Part shown: one piece after another, positions 44,631 through 53,483 of the stretch
Layout of the letters: each line of letters opens with the position of its first letter
Position numbering within the stretch: the stretch's first letter is position 1
Origin: Tatumella terrea
GTDB lineage: Bacteria > Pseudomonadota > Gammaproteobacteria > Enterobacterales > Enterobacteriaceae
DNA: 64,000 bases
Direction: 5' to 3'
Assembly: GCF_039523755.1 (NCBI RefSeq)
Contig: NZ_BAAAFX010000018.1
Span: forward strand, 1-64,000
The notes under the pieces: model-generated
Seen by the model: only the letters and a program-made list of their open reading frames with translations
Told to the model about the DNA's origin: nothing
Databases searched by the model: none
Program-made: the position numbers and the translations under genes

Positions 44631-45192
44631 TCTACTCTCCTCATTGCAGAGTTACCGTCACGGTCTGCTGATAGTGCCGGTCTCTTTTCACTTTTAATTT
44701 ATTTGCGTGACACTGTACTTCTTTTTAGGCCATCAGGTAAATACACAGATAGTTACCTGGTGTGTGAGTCTGTTCAGCCAGTCGGATAATCTTAACACAC
44801 TGACCGCACTGAAAATTAACTAACGTACACCGCCACCTGTCGAGCGCGTCCTGTACCGGAGTTTACCATCATCCTTGCAGGGTGGCTTTCAAGGGAACAC
44901 TGTTATTCCCTTTTTGAATAATAGACGAGGACATTCAATTGCGGAGAAATTGCCGTTATTTTCCATTTTTAGCGCCTGTTCCGCACGAATCCTCCCCTAT
45001 CCACCGATATGTTGTACCGTATCAAAGAACTCATGCGGAAATGGAGTTGAGATAAGTACTAAGAATACTGCGCGAAATGTTAACAAAATAACAACATTTA
45101 AGCTCGAAACAGCACTTCCGGATCAGTTAGAATGTGATCCGGTTGCCCGGCGCAGACCACTCATGCTGCTTTATTCGCCAACGGAGTCTTTC
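44631..45192. other. divergent zwf/pykA regulatory spacer, hexR absent
   Basis: 562 nt without a recognisable gene. E. coli has hexR (about 290 codons) here. An open frame continues upstream from pykA to 44875 but encodes no HexR-like helix-turn-helix or SIS domain. A palindrome lies at 45118-45142. No convincing SoxS/MarA box for zwf was found. Confidence 0.6.
45118..45142. promoter_or_regulatory. inverted repeat overlapping a possible pykA -10
   Basis: CCGGATCA and TGATCCGG form an 8-bp perfect inverted repeat with a 9-nt spacer containing TTAGAAT, a plausible -10. It ends 50 nt upstream of the pykA start and could be an operator or a leader hairpin. Confidence 0.4.
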
Positions 45193-46635
45193 ATGCCAAG
45201 ACGTCTCAGAAGAACCAAAATTGTTACTACCCTCGGCCCCGCCACTGACCGCGATAATAATCTGGAAAAGGTCATTGCTGCCGGGGCGAATGTTGTGCGT
45301 CTTAATTTTTCTCATGGCAGTGCCGTGGATCATCAGACACGGGCTGATAATGTGCGGGCAATTGCCCGTAAGCTCGGCCGTCATGTGGCTATTCTTGGCG
45401 ATCTCCAGGGCCCTAAAATTCGCGTCTCGACCTTTAAGGATGGCAAAGTTTTCCTGAATATCGGCGATGATTTTGTGCTGGACGCCACGCTGGACAAAGG
45501 GGAAGGCAATCACCAACAGGTCGGGATAGATTATAAAGATCTGCCACGGGATGTGGTGCCTGGAGATATCCTGCTACTGGATGATGGCCGTGTGCAGCTT
45601 AAAGTGACACAGGTGAACGATGTTCAGGTCTTCACCCGCGTGACCGTTGGCGGCCCGCTGTCGAATAATAAAGGCATTAATAAACTGGGTGGCGGACTGT
45701 CGGCGGCAGCACTGACCGAAAAAGATAAAGCCGATATTCATACGGCCGCCCTGATCGGCGTCGACTATCTGGCGGTATCGTTTCCACGTACCGGAGAGGA
45801 CCTGCGCTACGCACGTCAGCTGGCGGAGGCGGCAGGATGCGATGCCCAGATAGTGGCAAAAGTTGAGCGTGCCGAGGCGGTTGCCAGCCAGCAGGCCATG
45901 GACGATATTATCCTTGCCAGCGATGTGGTGATGGTGGCCCGTGGCGATTTGGGGGTCGAAATCGGTGACCCGGAACTGGTTGGTATTCAGAAAACACTGA
46001 TCCGACGCGCGCGCCAGCTCAACCGGACCGTCATTACGGCCACTCAGATGATGGAATCGATGATCACGAACCCGATGCCGACCCGCGCCGAGGTGATGGA
46101 TGTGGCTAATGCGGTACTGGATGGCACCGATGCGGTGATGCTCTCTGCAGAAACCGCCGCAGGACAGTACCCGGCGGAAACCGTCAGCGCGATGGCGAAT
46201 GTCTGCCTGGGGGCAGAGAAGATCCCCAGTGTGAACGTCTCCCGACACCGGCTTGACGTACAGTTTGATAATATCGAAGAAGCCATCGCCATGTCAGCGA
46301 TGTATGCAGCCAACCACCTGAAGGGGGTGACGGCTATTATAACGATGACCGAGTCGGGCAGAACAGCGCTGATGACCTCCCGGATCACCTCCGGATTGCC
46401 GATTTTTGCGATGTCGCGTCACCCGAAAACGCTGAGCCGGACGGCATTATACCGGGGGGTGACGCCGGTAGAGTTTAAGAGTTATACCGATGGTCTGGCT
46501 GCCGTGCATGATGCCATCACTCTGTTGCGCGAAGAAGGGTATCTGATGTCCGGCGATTTAGTCATTGTAACTCAGGGAGATGTGATGGGTGCCAGCGGGA
46601 CGACAAATACCAGTCGGGTACTGCGGGTGGAATAA
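45193..46635 (+). CDS. pykA: pyruvate kinase II
   Basis: AMP-activated pyruvate kinase, phosphoenolpyruvate plus ADP to pyruvate plus ATP. It has 480 residues as in E. coli PykA. The N-terminus PRRLRRTKIVTTLGPATDRDNNLEKVI, the active-site segments FSHG, IVAKVERAEAV and VMVARGDLGVEIG, and ATQMMESMI are present. The ATG at 45193 has a GGAG site; the frame opens 106 codons upstream but without homology. Confidence 0.97.
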   Translation: MPRRLRRTKIVTTLGPATDRDNNLEKVIAAGANVVRLNFSHGSAVDHQTRADNVRAIARKLGRHVAILGDLQGPKIRVSTFKDGKVFLNIGDDFVLDATLDKGEGNHQQVGIDYKDLPRDVVPGDILLLDDGRVQLKVTQVNDVQVFTRVTVGGPLSNNKGINKLGGGLSAAALTEKDKADIHTAALIGVDYLAVSFPRTGEDLRYARQLAEAAGCDAQIVAKVERAEAVASQQAMDDIILASDVVMVARGDLGVEIGDPELVGIQKTLIRRARQLNRTVITATQMMESMITNPMPTRAEVMDVANAVLDGTDAVMLSAETAAGQYPAETVSAMANVCLGAEKIPSVNVSRHRLDVQFDNIEEAIAMSAMYAANHLKGVTAIITMTESGRTALMTSRITSGLPIFAMSRHPKTLSRTALYRGVTPVEFKSYTDGLAAVHDAITLLREEGYLMSGDLVIVTQGDVMGASGTTNTSRVLRVE

Positions 46636-46645
46636 TTTCCGGCTA

Positions 46646-46682
46646 CCGTGCTCCACGCAACGCTAAGCGTCCGGGAGCACGG
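46646..46682 (+). terminator. hairpin after pykA
   Basis: CCGTGCTCC pairs with GGAGCACGG, with an inner ACGC/GCGT helix. It stands 10 nt after pykA and before the convergent lpxM, without a T-run. Confidence 0.5.
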
Positions 46683-46713
46683 ATCCTGATCAGAGACTCA
46701 GGTTCAGGCCGGG

Positions 46714-47676
46714 TTATAAATCCTTGCGGACATAAGGTTCAATGTCCCCTTCCCGCCGCGTTTTCAGCAGCTTCAGTATCCAGGTATATTGTTCCGGATT
46801 CGGACGAACAAAAACTTCAACCTCTTCATTCATCCGGCGCGCCAGCGTTTTATCATCGGCGTCCATCAGGTCATCCATCGGCGGGCGGACATAAATATCC
46901 AGCTGATGTGTCTTGCCGTTGTAAACCGGAAATAACGGGACGACCCGGGCGCGACAGACCTTCATCAGCCGCCCGATAGCCGGCAGGGTCGCTTTGTAGG
47001 TCGCAAAGAAATCCACAAACTCACTGTGTTCGGCGCCATGATCCTGATCGGGAAGATAATACCCCCAGTATCCCTGACGGACTGAACTGATAAAGGGTTT
47101 TATTCCGTCATTGCGGGCATGCATCCGGCCGCCATACACCCTGCGCAGACGGTTCCAGACATAATCCATTAACTCATTTTTCTGGTTATGGAACATAGCG
47201 GCCATTTTTTGGCCTTCAGAGGCCAGCAGCATCGCCGGAATATCAACACCCCAGCCATGCGGTACCAGAAAAATGACATTCTGCTGTTCATCCTTCATCT
47301 GCCGGATAATGTCATAACCATGCCACACGACGCGTTTGCGGATCGCTACCGGATTTTTGATTGCCAGTTCGGCCATCATCACCATCGCCTGGGGGGCGGT
47401 GGTAAACATCTGGTCGATGATCTGCTCACGCTCCTGTTCAGGGAGCTCCGGCAGACAGTAATGCAGATTAATACGCGCCCTGCGCCGGGCACTCTTCGCC
47501 ACCCGACCAACCCATTTGCCCAATGTCCCCAGCACCGGGTCACGCACGGTCACCGGCAATAATGCCATCGTGCCTAATGCGGCTATCGCCAGCCAGTTAC
47601 CCCAGTAGACGGGTTTCAGAAATGCCGGTCTGAAAACCGGAATAAATTCTTTCGCGTTTTTCTTATCATTCTTCAT
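46714..47676 (-). CDS. lpxM: lipid A myristoyltransferase LpxM
   Basis: Late acyltransferase that adds the secondary myristoyl group to lipid A at the inner membrane. It has 320 residues, an N-terminal hydrophobic anchor (about 25-45) and the HX4D catalytic motif His140-Asp145 in VPHGWGVDIP. YWGYYLPDQDHG is also typical. The position beside mepM and the znu genes equals E. coli, supporting LpxM over LpxL. Confidence 0.95.
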   Translation of the reverse strand: MKNDKKNAKEFIPVFRPAFLKPVYWGNWLAIAALGTMALLPVTVRDPVLGTLGKWVGRVAKSARRRARINLHYCLPELPEQEREQIIDQMFTTAPQAMVMMAELAIKNPVAIRKRVVWHGYDIIRQMKDEQQNVIFLVPHGWGVDIPAMLLASEGQKMAAMFHNQKNELMDYVWNRLRRVYGGRMHARNDGIKPFISSVRQGYWGYYLPDQDHGAEHSEFVDFFATYKATLPAIGRLMKVCRARVVPLFPVYNGKTHQLDIYVRPPMDDLMDADDKTLARRMNEEVEVFVRPNPEQYTWILKLLKTRREGDIEPYVRKDL

Positions 47677-47748
47677 GCACTGACCTCTGTTTTGACCGGC
47701 TTATGATAGTGCTGAAGGGATTATTTGCAATATTCATCTGCACAAATG

Positions 47749-47779
47749 CAAAAAGCCGGGTAAAAATACACCGGCTTTT
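47749..47779 (-). terminator. terminator of mepM
   Basis: AAAAGCCGG and CCGGCTTTT around an 11-nt loop, with the T-run on the minus strand, 16 nt past the mepM stop. It separates mepM from lpxM. Confidence 0.85.
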
Positions 47780-47794
47780 CAGTGAGTCACAGGA

Positions 47795-49129
47795 TCAGTT
47801 CAGGGTTAGGCGCGACTGCCAGTCATTCACCTGTGCCAGATACGCTTTACGGGATTTACCGCTGAGACCTTCCATTTCCGGTAAACGCGCGGTCAGCGGA
47901 TTGACCGCCTGGTTATTGATCCAGACCTCAAAATGCAGGTGCGGGCCGGTCGAACGTCCCGTATTACCCGAAAGCGCGATACGATCTCCGCGCTTTATCT
48001 TCTGGCCTGGTTTTACCAGCAGACGACTAAGATGCATGTAACGGGTCATATACTGCCTGCCATGACGCAAGGCTATATAGTTGCCGGCCGCGCCGCCATT
48101 CTTAGCCACCATGACTTCACCGTCACCGACGGCCAGCACCGGTGTACCTATCGGCAGGGCAAAATCCACTCCCCGGTGCGGTGCAATACGACCGGTGACC
48201 GGGTTCAGCCGGCGCGGGTTAAATCCGGATGAAACCCGATACTGTTTCACCGTCGGAAACCGCATAAAGCCCCGCGCCAGGCCCGACCCGCTCCGGTCAT
48301 AATATTTGCCATCGTCGGCCCGGAACGCATAATAATCCTTACCGCCGGAACGCAAACGTACGCCGAGTAACTGGCTCTGCATCGATTTTCCGTCGAGGTT
48401 TTCCCGTGATAACAGAATGCTGAATTTATCGCCGGCACGCAGTTTACGGAAGTCCAACTGCCACTGCAGCGCCTTCACGACGGCACTGGCTTCGGCAGGG
48501 CTCAGCCCTGCTTTCTGCACACTGGCCCCGAAACTCCCCTTTACCGCGCCCTGCAGGACCGTATCCTGCCAGACACCCTTCTGGACAGACGGGGTCATAG
48601 TAAAGCCACCCCGGGCATCCCGCTCATAATTACGGGTTTCCCGGCGGGAAATTTCCCAACTCAGCGACTGTAACTGCCCCTCGGTATTCAGTGACCAGCT
48701 CAGGTTTTGGCCGACGTTCAGATTACGCAGATCCTTATCGCTGGCCACCAATGCATTGATATCCTGCAGATCGATGCCATACTGATTAAGTACGCTACTG
48801 AGGGTATCACCGGATGACACGGTATAGTCGCGGGTCGCCGGGACATCATTGTCCTCCGGCGTATCCGGCGGAACATCGTCTTCCGGAGCCGGTGTACTTT
48901 GATCTATGGGCTCACTGGCCTCCGGTAACATGGTGCGTAAGCGATCGGTATCGCTTTCAATATTCCTGACAATCGTTCCTGTGACATCAGTGGGTTCCTG
49001 ATGATGATAAAACGGTGGCCGCCAGACGGCGACGGCCAGAGTCACCACGGTCAGCGACCCCAGAATAACACGATGGGGACGCGGCAAATTATTAAATGCC
49101 AGGGCGACAGAACGGGCAATCTGTTGCAC
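47795..49129 (-). CDS. mepM: murein DD-endopeptidase MepM
   Basis: Zinc-dependent M23 endopeptidase that opens peptidoglycan crosslinks for growth. It has 444 residues (E. coli 440): an N-terminal membrane anchor (VILGSLTVVTLAVAVW), an acidic linker (about 60-98), a LysM domain (YTVSSGDTLSSVLNQYGID) and the LytM core with zinc motifs HRGVDFA and GPHLHFEVW. The start is GTG, only 15 nt from the znuA stop codon, so it is probably co-transcribed with znuA under Zur. Confidence 0.96.
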   Translation of the reverse strand: MQQIARSVALAFNNLPRPHRVILGSLTVVTLAVAVWRPPFYHHQEPTDVTGTIVRNIESDTDRLRTMLPEASEPIDQSTPAPEDDVPPDTPEDNDVPATRDYTVSSGDTLSSVLNQYGIDLQDINALVASDKDLRNLNVGQNLSWSLNTEGQLQSLSWEISRRETRNYERDARGGFTMTPSVQKGVWQDTVLQGAVKGSFGASVQKAGLSPAEASAVVKALQWQLDFRKLRAGDKFSILLSRENLDGKSMQSQLLGVRLRSGGKDYYAFRADDGKYYDRSGSGLARGFMRFPTVKQYRVSSGFNPRRLNPVTGRIAPHRGVDFALPIGTPVLAVGDGEVMVAKNGGAAGNYIALRHGRQYMTRYMHLSRLLVKPGQKIKRGDRIALSGNTGRSTGPHLHFEVWINNQAVNPLTARLPEMEGLSGKSRKAYLAQVNDWQSRLTLN

Positions 49130-49144
49130 TTATCTGATTTCCTT

Positions 49145-50113
49145 CTATGCTCCTTTCAGGCAGCTCTCATACTGGCCGGACAATTGGGACAGGAACCTGA
49201 CGTAACTATCCTGTGTCAGACTGATGCCCATACCCAGAGGATCCAGCGTGCCTTTGCGGACATGAGTACCTCTGGCTACCGCATCAATGACGGCTGGCCT
49301 GAATTGTGGCTCAGCAAAAACGCATACCGCTTTCTGCTCAACCAGCTGTGTTCTTATCTGATGTAATCGCTGGGCTCCGGGCTGTATTTCCGGATTCACG
49401 GTAAAGTGGCCCAGCGGTGACAAGCCAAAGGTGTGTTCAAAATAGCCATAGGCATCATGAAACACAAAATAACCTTCCTGCGAAACCGGCGACAGGCGCT
49501 GACGGATTTGTTTATCTGTCAGCGACAGTTGTTGCCTGAATAATTTCAGGTTCGCATCCAGTTTGTCTCTGCGATCCGGCATAAGTTCCGATAATTTATC
49601 GTGAATAGCAACCGCCGACGCTTCAGCTATCTGCGGAGACAGCCAGATATGCATATTATATTCACCATGATGGTGATGACTATCAGAGTTCTCCCGGCCT
49701 GCTTCTTCGCCGTCATGGTCATGATGTTCATGTTCATGCCCGTGATCTTCGTCATCATCCCCTTTCATCAGCTGGCTTTGCACAGACGGTAACGCCGCCA
49801 GTTGCAGGGTGTTTTCCGCCGGGAGAGAAGCAGACACCGGGGTGATAAAGCTTTCCATTTCCGGCCCCACCCAGACCAGTAAGTCTGCGTTTTTTATACG
49901 TTTTACGTCAGAAGGCCGCAGTGAATATTCATGCTCAGAGGCGCCGTCCGGCAGGACCACTTCTACCGGTGTCACCCCGTCCGCGATGGCTGCAGCAATA
50001 AAGCCCAGCGGGCGGATGGAGGTCACTACCGCACTGTTCGCCATAGCCGGTAAAAATGAGCCGATTCCGGCCGCCAGCAGAGCCGGTAAATATCGCCGCT
50101 TAAAATGTAACAT
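49145..50113 (-). CDS. znuA: zinc ABC transporter periplasmic protein ZnuA
   Basis: High-affinity zinc-binding protein of the ZnuABC importer. It has 322 residues with a signal peptide ending near MANS, the zinc ligand His61 in GASEHEYSL, and a flexible His/Asp/Glu-rich loop (about residues 119-150, with HGHEHEHHDHD and SDSHHHHG), followed by His155 in YNMHIWLSP. The ATG at 50113 has an AAGGA site. It is divergent from znuCB across a Zur box. Confidence 0.97.
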   Translation of the reverse strand: MLHFKRRYLPALLAAGIGSFLPAMANSAVVTSIRPLGFIAAAIADGVTPVEVVLPDGASEHEYSLRPSDVKRIKNADLLVWVGPEMESFITPVSASLPAENTLQLAALPSVQSQLMKGDDDEDHGHEHEHHDHDGEEAGRENSDSHHHHGEYNMHIWLSPQIAEASAVAIHDKLSELMPDRRDKLDANLKLFRQQLSLTDKQIRQRLSPVSQEGYFVFHDAYGYFEHTFGLSPLGHFTVNPEIQPGAQRLHQIRTQLVEQKAVCVFAEPQFRPAVIDAVARGTHVRKGTLDPLGMGISLTQDSYVRFLSQLSGQYESCLKGA

Positions 50114-50142
50114 TTTAATTCAATCCTTCGTAGAACCGTAAG

Positions 50143-50163
50143 AAAGTGTGATATTATAACATA
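50143..50163. promoter_or_regulatory. Zur box between znuA and znuC
   Basis: AAGTGTGATATTATAACAT matches the E. coli znu operator (GAAGTGTGATATTATAACATTTC in two halves). It sits in the 77-nt gap between the divergent start codons, so zinc-loaded Zur would repress both sides. Confidence 0.88.
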
Positions 50164-50190
50164 ATGTTTCTGTTGCAAACTGTAAATACT

Positions 50191-50943
50191 ATGTCTGCCT
50201 TAGTCGCACTGGATAATATCTCTGTTTCTTTCGGACAGCGTAATGTGCTCAGCCACATTTCCTTGTCCCTCGCGCCCGGACGTATTCTGACCCTGTTAGG
50301 TCCTAACGGCGCGGGTAAATCGACACTGGTTCGTATTGTGCTCGGGTTACTTACGCCGGATGAAGGCAGGATAACCCGAAGTCCCGGGTTACGTATCGGC
50401 TACGTACCACAGAAGCTTCATATCGACCCGACATTGCCGCTGAATGTCACCCGTTTTATGGCGCTATCCCCGGGCGTGAGTAAATCCGAAATACTGCCCG
50501 CCCTGGAACGGGTTCAGGCCGGTCATCTGGCCCGTTATCCTTTACAGAAGCTTTCAGGCGGCGAAATGCAGCGGGTACTGCTGGCCCGTGCCCTGCTGGG
50601 TAATCCGCAGTTACTGGTGCTGGATGAGCCCACTCAGGGCGTGGATGTGAATGGTCAGGTCGCACTCTATGATTTGATCAATCAGTTGCGCCAGCAGATG
50701 AACTGCGGCGTGCTGATGGTTTCTCACGATCTCCATCTGGTGATGGCCAGAACCGATGACGTCCTGTGCCTGAATCACCATATCTGCTGTTCCGGGAAAC
50801 CGGAGGTCGTTTCACAGCATCCTGAATTTATAGCGATGTTTGGTCCGCGTGGCGCACAGGAACTGGCCATCTACCGGCATGACCATAATCACCGTCATGA
50901 CCTTCACGGCAGGATCGTACTGAAAAAAGGGAACAATCACTGA
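50191..50943 (+). CDS. znuC: zinc ABC transporter ATPase ZnuC
   Basis: ATPase of the zinc importer, 250 residues. Walker A is GPNGAGKST, the signature is LSGGEMQRVLLARALL and Walker B is LLVLDEPTQGVD. A C-terminal His-rich stretch (YRHDHNHRHDLHG) is as in E. coli. The ATG at 50191 fits E. coli; the frame opens nine codons upstream into the Zur box region. Shine-Dalgarno complementarity is poor. The stop overlaps the znuB start. Confidence 0.96.
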   Translation: MSALVALDNISVSFGQRNVLSHISLSLAPGRILTLLGPNGAGKSTLVRIVLGLLTPDEGRITRSPGLRIGYVPQKLHIDPTLPLNVTRFMALSPGVSKSEILPALERVQAGHLARYPLQKLSGGEMQRVLLARALLGNPQLLVLDEPTQGVDVNGQVALYDLINQLRQQMNCGVLMVSHDLHLVMARTDDVLCLNHHICCSGKPEVVSQHPEFIAMFGPRGAQELAIYRHDHNHRHDLHGRIVLKKGNNH

Positions 50944-51728
50944 TGCTGGAATTACTGCTTCCGGGCTGGGCAGGTGGCATGCTGCTGGCACTGGCCGCCG
51001 GCCCGCTCGGCTCGTTCGTCGTCTGGCGCAGGATGTCCTATTTCGGGGACACGCTTGCCCACGCCTCATTACTGGGCGTCGCGTTTGGTTTACTGCTGAA
51101 TATTAATCCGTACTACGCGATTATTGCCATTACCCTGTTACTGGCTCTGCTGCTGGTGCTGCTGGAACACCGGCAGCATCTGGCGATCGATACCCTGCTG
51201 GGGATTATGGCGCACAGCTCACTCTCGCTGGGTCTGGTGGTTGTCAGTCTGATGTCGAATATCCGCGTGGATCTGATGGCCTATCTGTTCGGTGACTTAC
51301 TGTCGGTCACCCCGCAGGATCTCTGGCTTATCGGTACCGGCGTGGCGGTTGTGGTGGGGATCCTGCTCTGGCAATGGCGCTCACTGCTGTCGATGACTAT
51401 CAGCCAGGAACTGGCTCAGGCAGACGGGATCAATTTACAACGTTGCCGTTTGTTGCTGATGCTGGTCACCGCACTGACTATCGGGGTGGCCATGAAGTTT
51501 GTCGGCGCGTTGATTATTACCTCATTGCTGATCATACCGGCCGCGACCGCACGCCGCTTTGCCCGCTCCCCGGAACAGATGGCAGGTTATGCCGTACTGT
51601 GCGGAATGCTGGCGGTTACCGGCGGAATGGCATTTTCAGCGGGTTATGATACACCGGCCGGCCCTTCGGTCGTGCTCTGTGCCGCCGCCCTGTTTGTGCT
51701 GAGTATGATGAAAAAAACGGCCAGCTAG
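50943..51728 (+). CDS. znuB: zinc ABC transporter permease ZnuB
   Basis: Membrane permease of ZnuABC with about eight helices and 261 residues, exactly as in E. coli. GPLGSFVVWRRMSYFGDTLAHASLLGVAFG and TALTIGVAMKFVGALIITSLLIIPAATARR are near-identical to E. coli. It is translationally coupled to znuC (ATG within the TGA overlap) and converges on ruvB. Confidence 0.97.
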   Translation: MLELLLPGWAGGMLLALAAGPLGSFVVWRRMSYFGDTLAHASLLGVAFGLLLNINPYYAIIAITLLLALLLVLLEHRQHLAIDTLLGIMAHSSLSLGLVVVSLMSNIRVDLMAYLFGDLLSVTPQDLWLIGTGVAVVVGILLWQWRSLLSMTISQELAQADGINLQRCRLLLMLVTALTIGVAMKFVGALIITSLLIIPAATARRFARSPEQMAGYAVLCGMLAVTGGMAFSAGYDTPAGPSVVLCAAALFVLSMMKKTAS

Positions 51729-51756
51729 GGCTGGCCTGCGGGCGCGTCGCCGGTGA

Positions 51757-52764
51757 TCAGGTTTCATCCCGGACGATACTAAAATGGCGATAGGCATGTT
51801 GTGTCGCCATTCTTCCCCGGGGGGTACGCTGAATAAAACCCTGCTGGATCAGGTAGGGTTCAATCACATCTTCGATGGTTTCCCGCTCTTCACCAATCGC
51901 TGCCGCCAGGTTATCCAGTCCGACCGGACCGCCGGTAAATTTATCGATGATCGCCAGCAGTAACTTCCGGTCCATAAAATCAAACCCTTCGCTGTCAACA
52001 TCCAGCATATCCAGCGCACTGCCGGTGACAACACCGCTCATCTCACCGCTGGCTTTCACTTCGGCATAATCCCGTACCCGGCGTAAAAGCCGGTTAGCAA
52101 TACGCGGGGTACCCCGCGCCCGGCGGGCAATTTCCAGTGCGCCTTCACTGCTCAGTGGCAGCCCCAGACAGGCCGCACTGCGACCGACGATATGCTGCAG
52201 ATCACTGACCTGGTAAAACTCCAGACGCTGAACGATCCCAAAACGGTCCCGTAACGGCGACGTCAGAGAGCCAGCCCGCGTCGTCGCACCAATCAGGGTA
52301 AACGGCGGCAGGTCGATCTTGATAGAACGTGCTGCTGGGCCTTCACCGATCATAATATCCAGCTGATAATCTTCCATTGCCGGATACAGTACCTCTTCCA
52401 CCACCGGCGACAGCCGATGGATCTCATCGATAAACAGCACATCATGAGGTTCCAGGTTGGTCAGCATCGCCGCCAGGTCGCCGGCTTTTTCGAGCACCGG
52501 TCCGGAGGTGGTCCGCAGATTCACGCCCATCTCATTGGCAACAATATTGGCCAGAGTGGTTTTCCCGAGCCCGGGAGGCCCGAAAATCAGCAGGTGATCC
52601 AGTGCATCATTACGCATTTTGGCAGCCTGGATAAAAATTTCCATCTGCTCACGGACCTGCGGCTGCCCGACATACTCTCCGAGTAATTTAGGCCGGATAG
52701 CACGATCCAGACTCTCTTCTTCGGTCTGAGGTGTCGCAGAGATCAGTCGGTCAGCGTCAATCAT
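51757..52764 (-). CDS. ruvB: Holliday junction branch migration ATPase RuvB
   Basis: AAA+ motor of the RuvABC resolvasome. It has 335 residues, Walker A GPPGLGKTT, Walker B FIDEIHRL, sensor 1 IGATTRAGSL and the arginine-finger segment RDRFGIVQRLEFY, then a C-terminal winged helix. It is 8 nt after ruvA on the same strand and shares its SOS-regulated transcript. Confidence 0.98.
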   Translation of the reverse strand: MIDADRLISATPQTEEESLDRAIRPKLLGEYVGQPQVREQMEIFIQAAKMRNDALDHLLIFGPPGLGKTTLANIVANEMGVNLRTTSGPVLEKAGDLAAMLTNLEPHDVLFIDEIHRLSPVVEEVLYPAMEDYQLDIMIGEGPAARSIKIDLPPFTLIGATTRAGSLTSPLRDRFGIVQRLEFYQVSDLQHIVGRSAACLGLPLSSEGALEIARRARGTPRIANRLLRRVRDYAEVKASGEMSGVVTGSALDMLDVDSEGFDFMDRKLLLAIIDKFTGGPVGLDNLAAAIGEERETIEDVIEPYLIQQGFIQRTPRGRMATQHAYRHFSIVRDET

Positions 52765-52772
52765 AACGATCC

Positions 52773-53390
52773 TTATATCGCAGCACGTAATGCTTCACGG
52801 ATTAATGTTTCGCAGTCAGCGCCCGGCTGACCCACCTTACTGATCATACGGCTGGCTTCCTGAGGTTTATAGCCCAGCGCCACCAGCGCCGCCACCGCTT
52901 CTGATTCCGCATCATTATTACCTGCAGGGGCCGATGAAGGTGCCGATAACTCAAAGGGGGTTTCCCCGGAGAACAGATCGCCGTGCAGACCTTTGAAACG
53001 ATCTTTCATTTCGACCACCAGACGTTCCGCCGTTTTCTTGCCGACGCCCGGTAGCTTGACCAGCGCACCGATTTCCTGATGCTCAACCGCCTGAACAAAC
53101 TGTTGTGCCGACATCCCGGAAAGGATAGCCAGCGCCAGTTTCGGCCCGACGCCGTTCACTTTGATCAGTTCCCGGAACAGGGTCCTCTCCTGCTTGCTGT
53201 TAAAGCCAAACAGCAGCTGTGCATCTTCACGTACCACAAAGTGGGTAAAGATGGCAGCTTCCTGATGCAGTTCCGGCAATTCATAAAAACAGGTCATTGG
53301 CATATGGACTTCATAGCCGACACCATTGGCTTCAATCAGAACCAGCGGCGGTTGTTTTTCCAGAATGAGACCCCGTAGACGACCAATCAC
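52773..53390 (-). CDS. ruvA: Holliday junction recognition protein RuvA
   Basis: Tetrameric junction-binding protein that loads RuvB. It has 205 residues: OB-fold domain I (IGRLRGLILEKQPPLVLIEANG), helix-hairpin-helix motifs (NGVGPKLALAIL and LPGVGKKTAERLV) and the C-terminal RuvB-binding domain. The start is GTG at 53390 with an AAGGA site, as the E. coli N-terminus (MIGRLRG) requires; the frame extends 26 codons upstream. A LexA box lies 53 nt before it. Confidence 0.96.
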   Translation of the reverse strand: MIGRLRGLILEKQPPLVLIEANGVGYEVHMPMTCFYELPELHQEAAIFTHFVVREDAQLLFGFNSKQERTLFRELIKVNGVGPKLALAILSGMSAQQFVQAVEHQEIGALVKLPGVGKKTAERLVVEMKDRFKGLHGDLFSGETPFELSAPSSAPAGNNDAESEAVAALVALGYKPQEASRMISKVGQPGADCETLIREALRAAI

Positions 53391-53434
53391 TGTGCATATC
53401 CTTCTGTTATCTTCACTGAACAGGGTTATAACAT

Positions 53435-53462
53435 AAAAAAGGCTGGATGAATATCCAGCCTT
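53435..53462 (-). terminator. terminator of ruvC overlapping the LexA box
   Basis: AAGGCTGGAT and ATCCAGCCTT form a 10-bp stem with a 4-nt loop, followed by six T on the minus strand (53440-53435). It lies 22 nt past the ruvC stop. Confidence 0.88.
53443..53458. promoter_or_regulatory. LexA (SOS) box of ruvAB
   Basis: CTGGATATTCATCCAG on the minus strand is CTG-N10-CAG, close to the E. coli ruvA SOS box CTGGATATCTATCCAG. It is the core of the ruvC terminator stem. Confidence 0.85.
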
Positions 53463-53483
53463 AATCACTGACGTGCGACAGAC

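Noticed and set aside
44631..44760. SoxS/MarA box in the zwf leader
   Set aside because: A CACGCAAATAAATTAAAA stretch only loosely fits the degenerate consensus, so it was not called.
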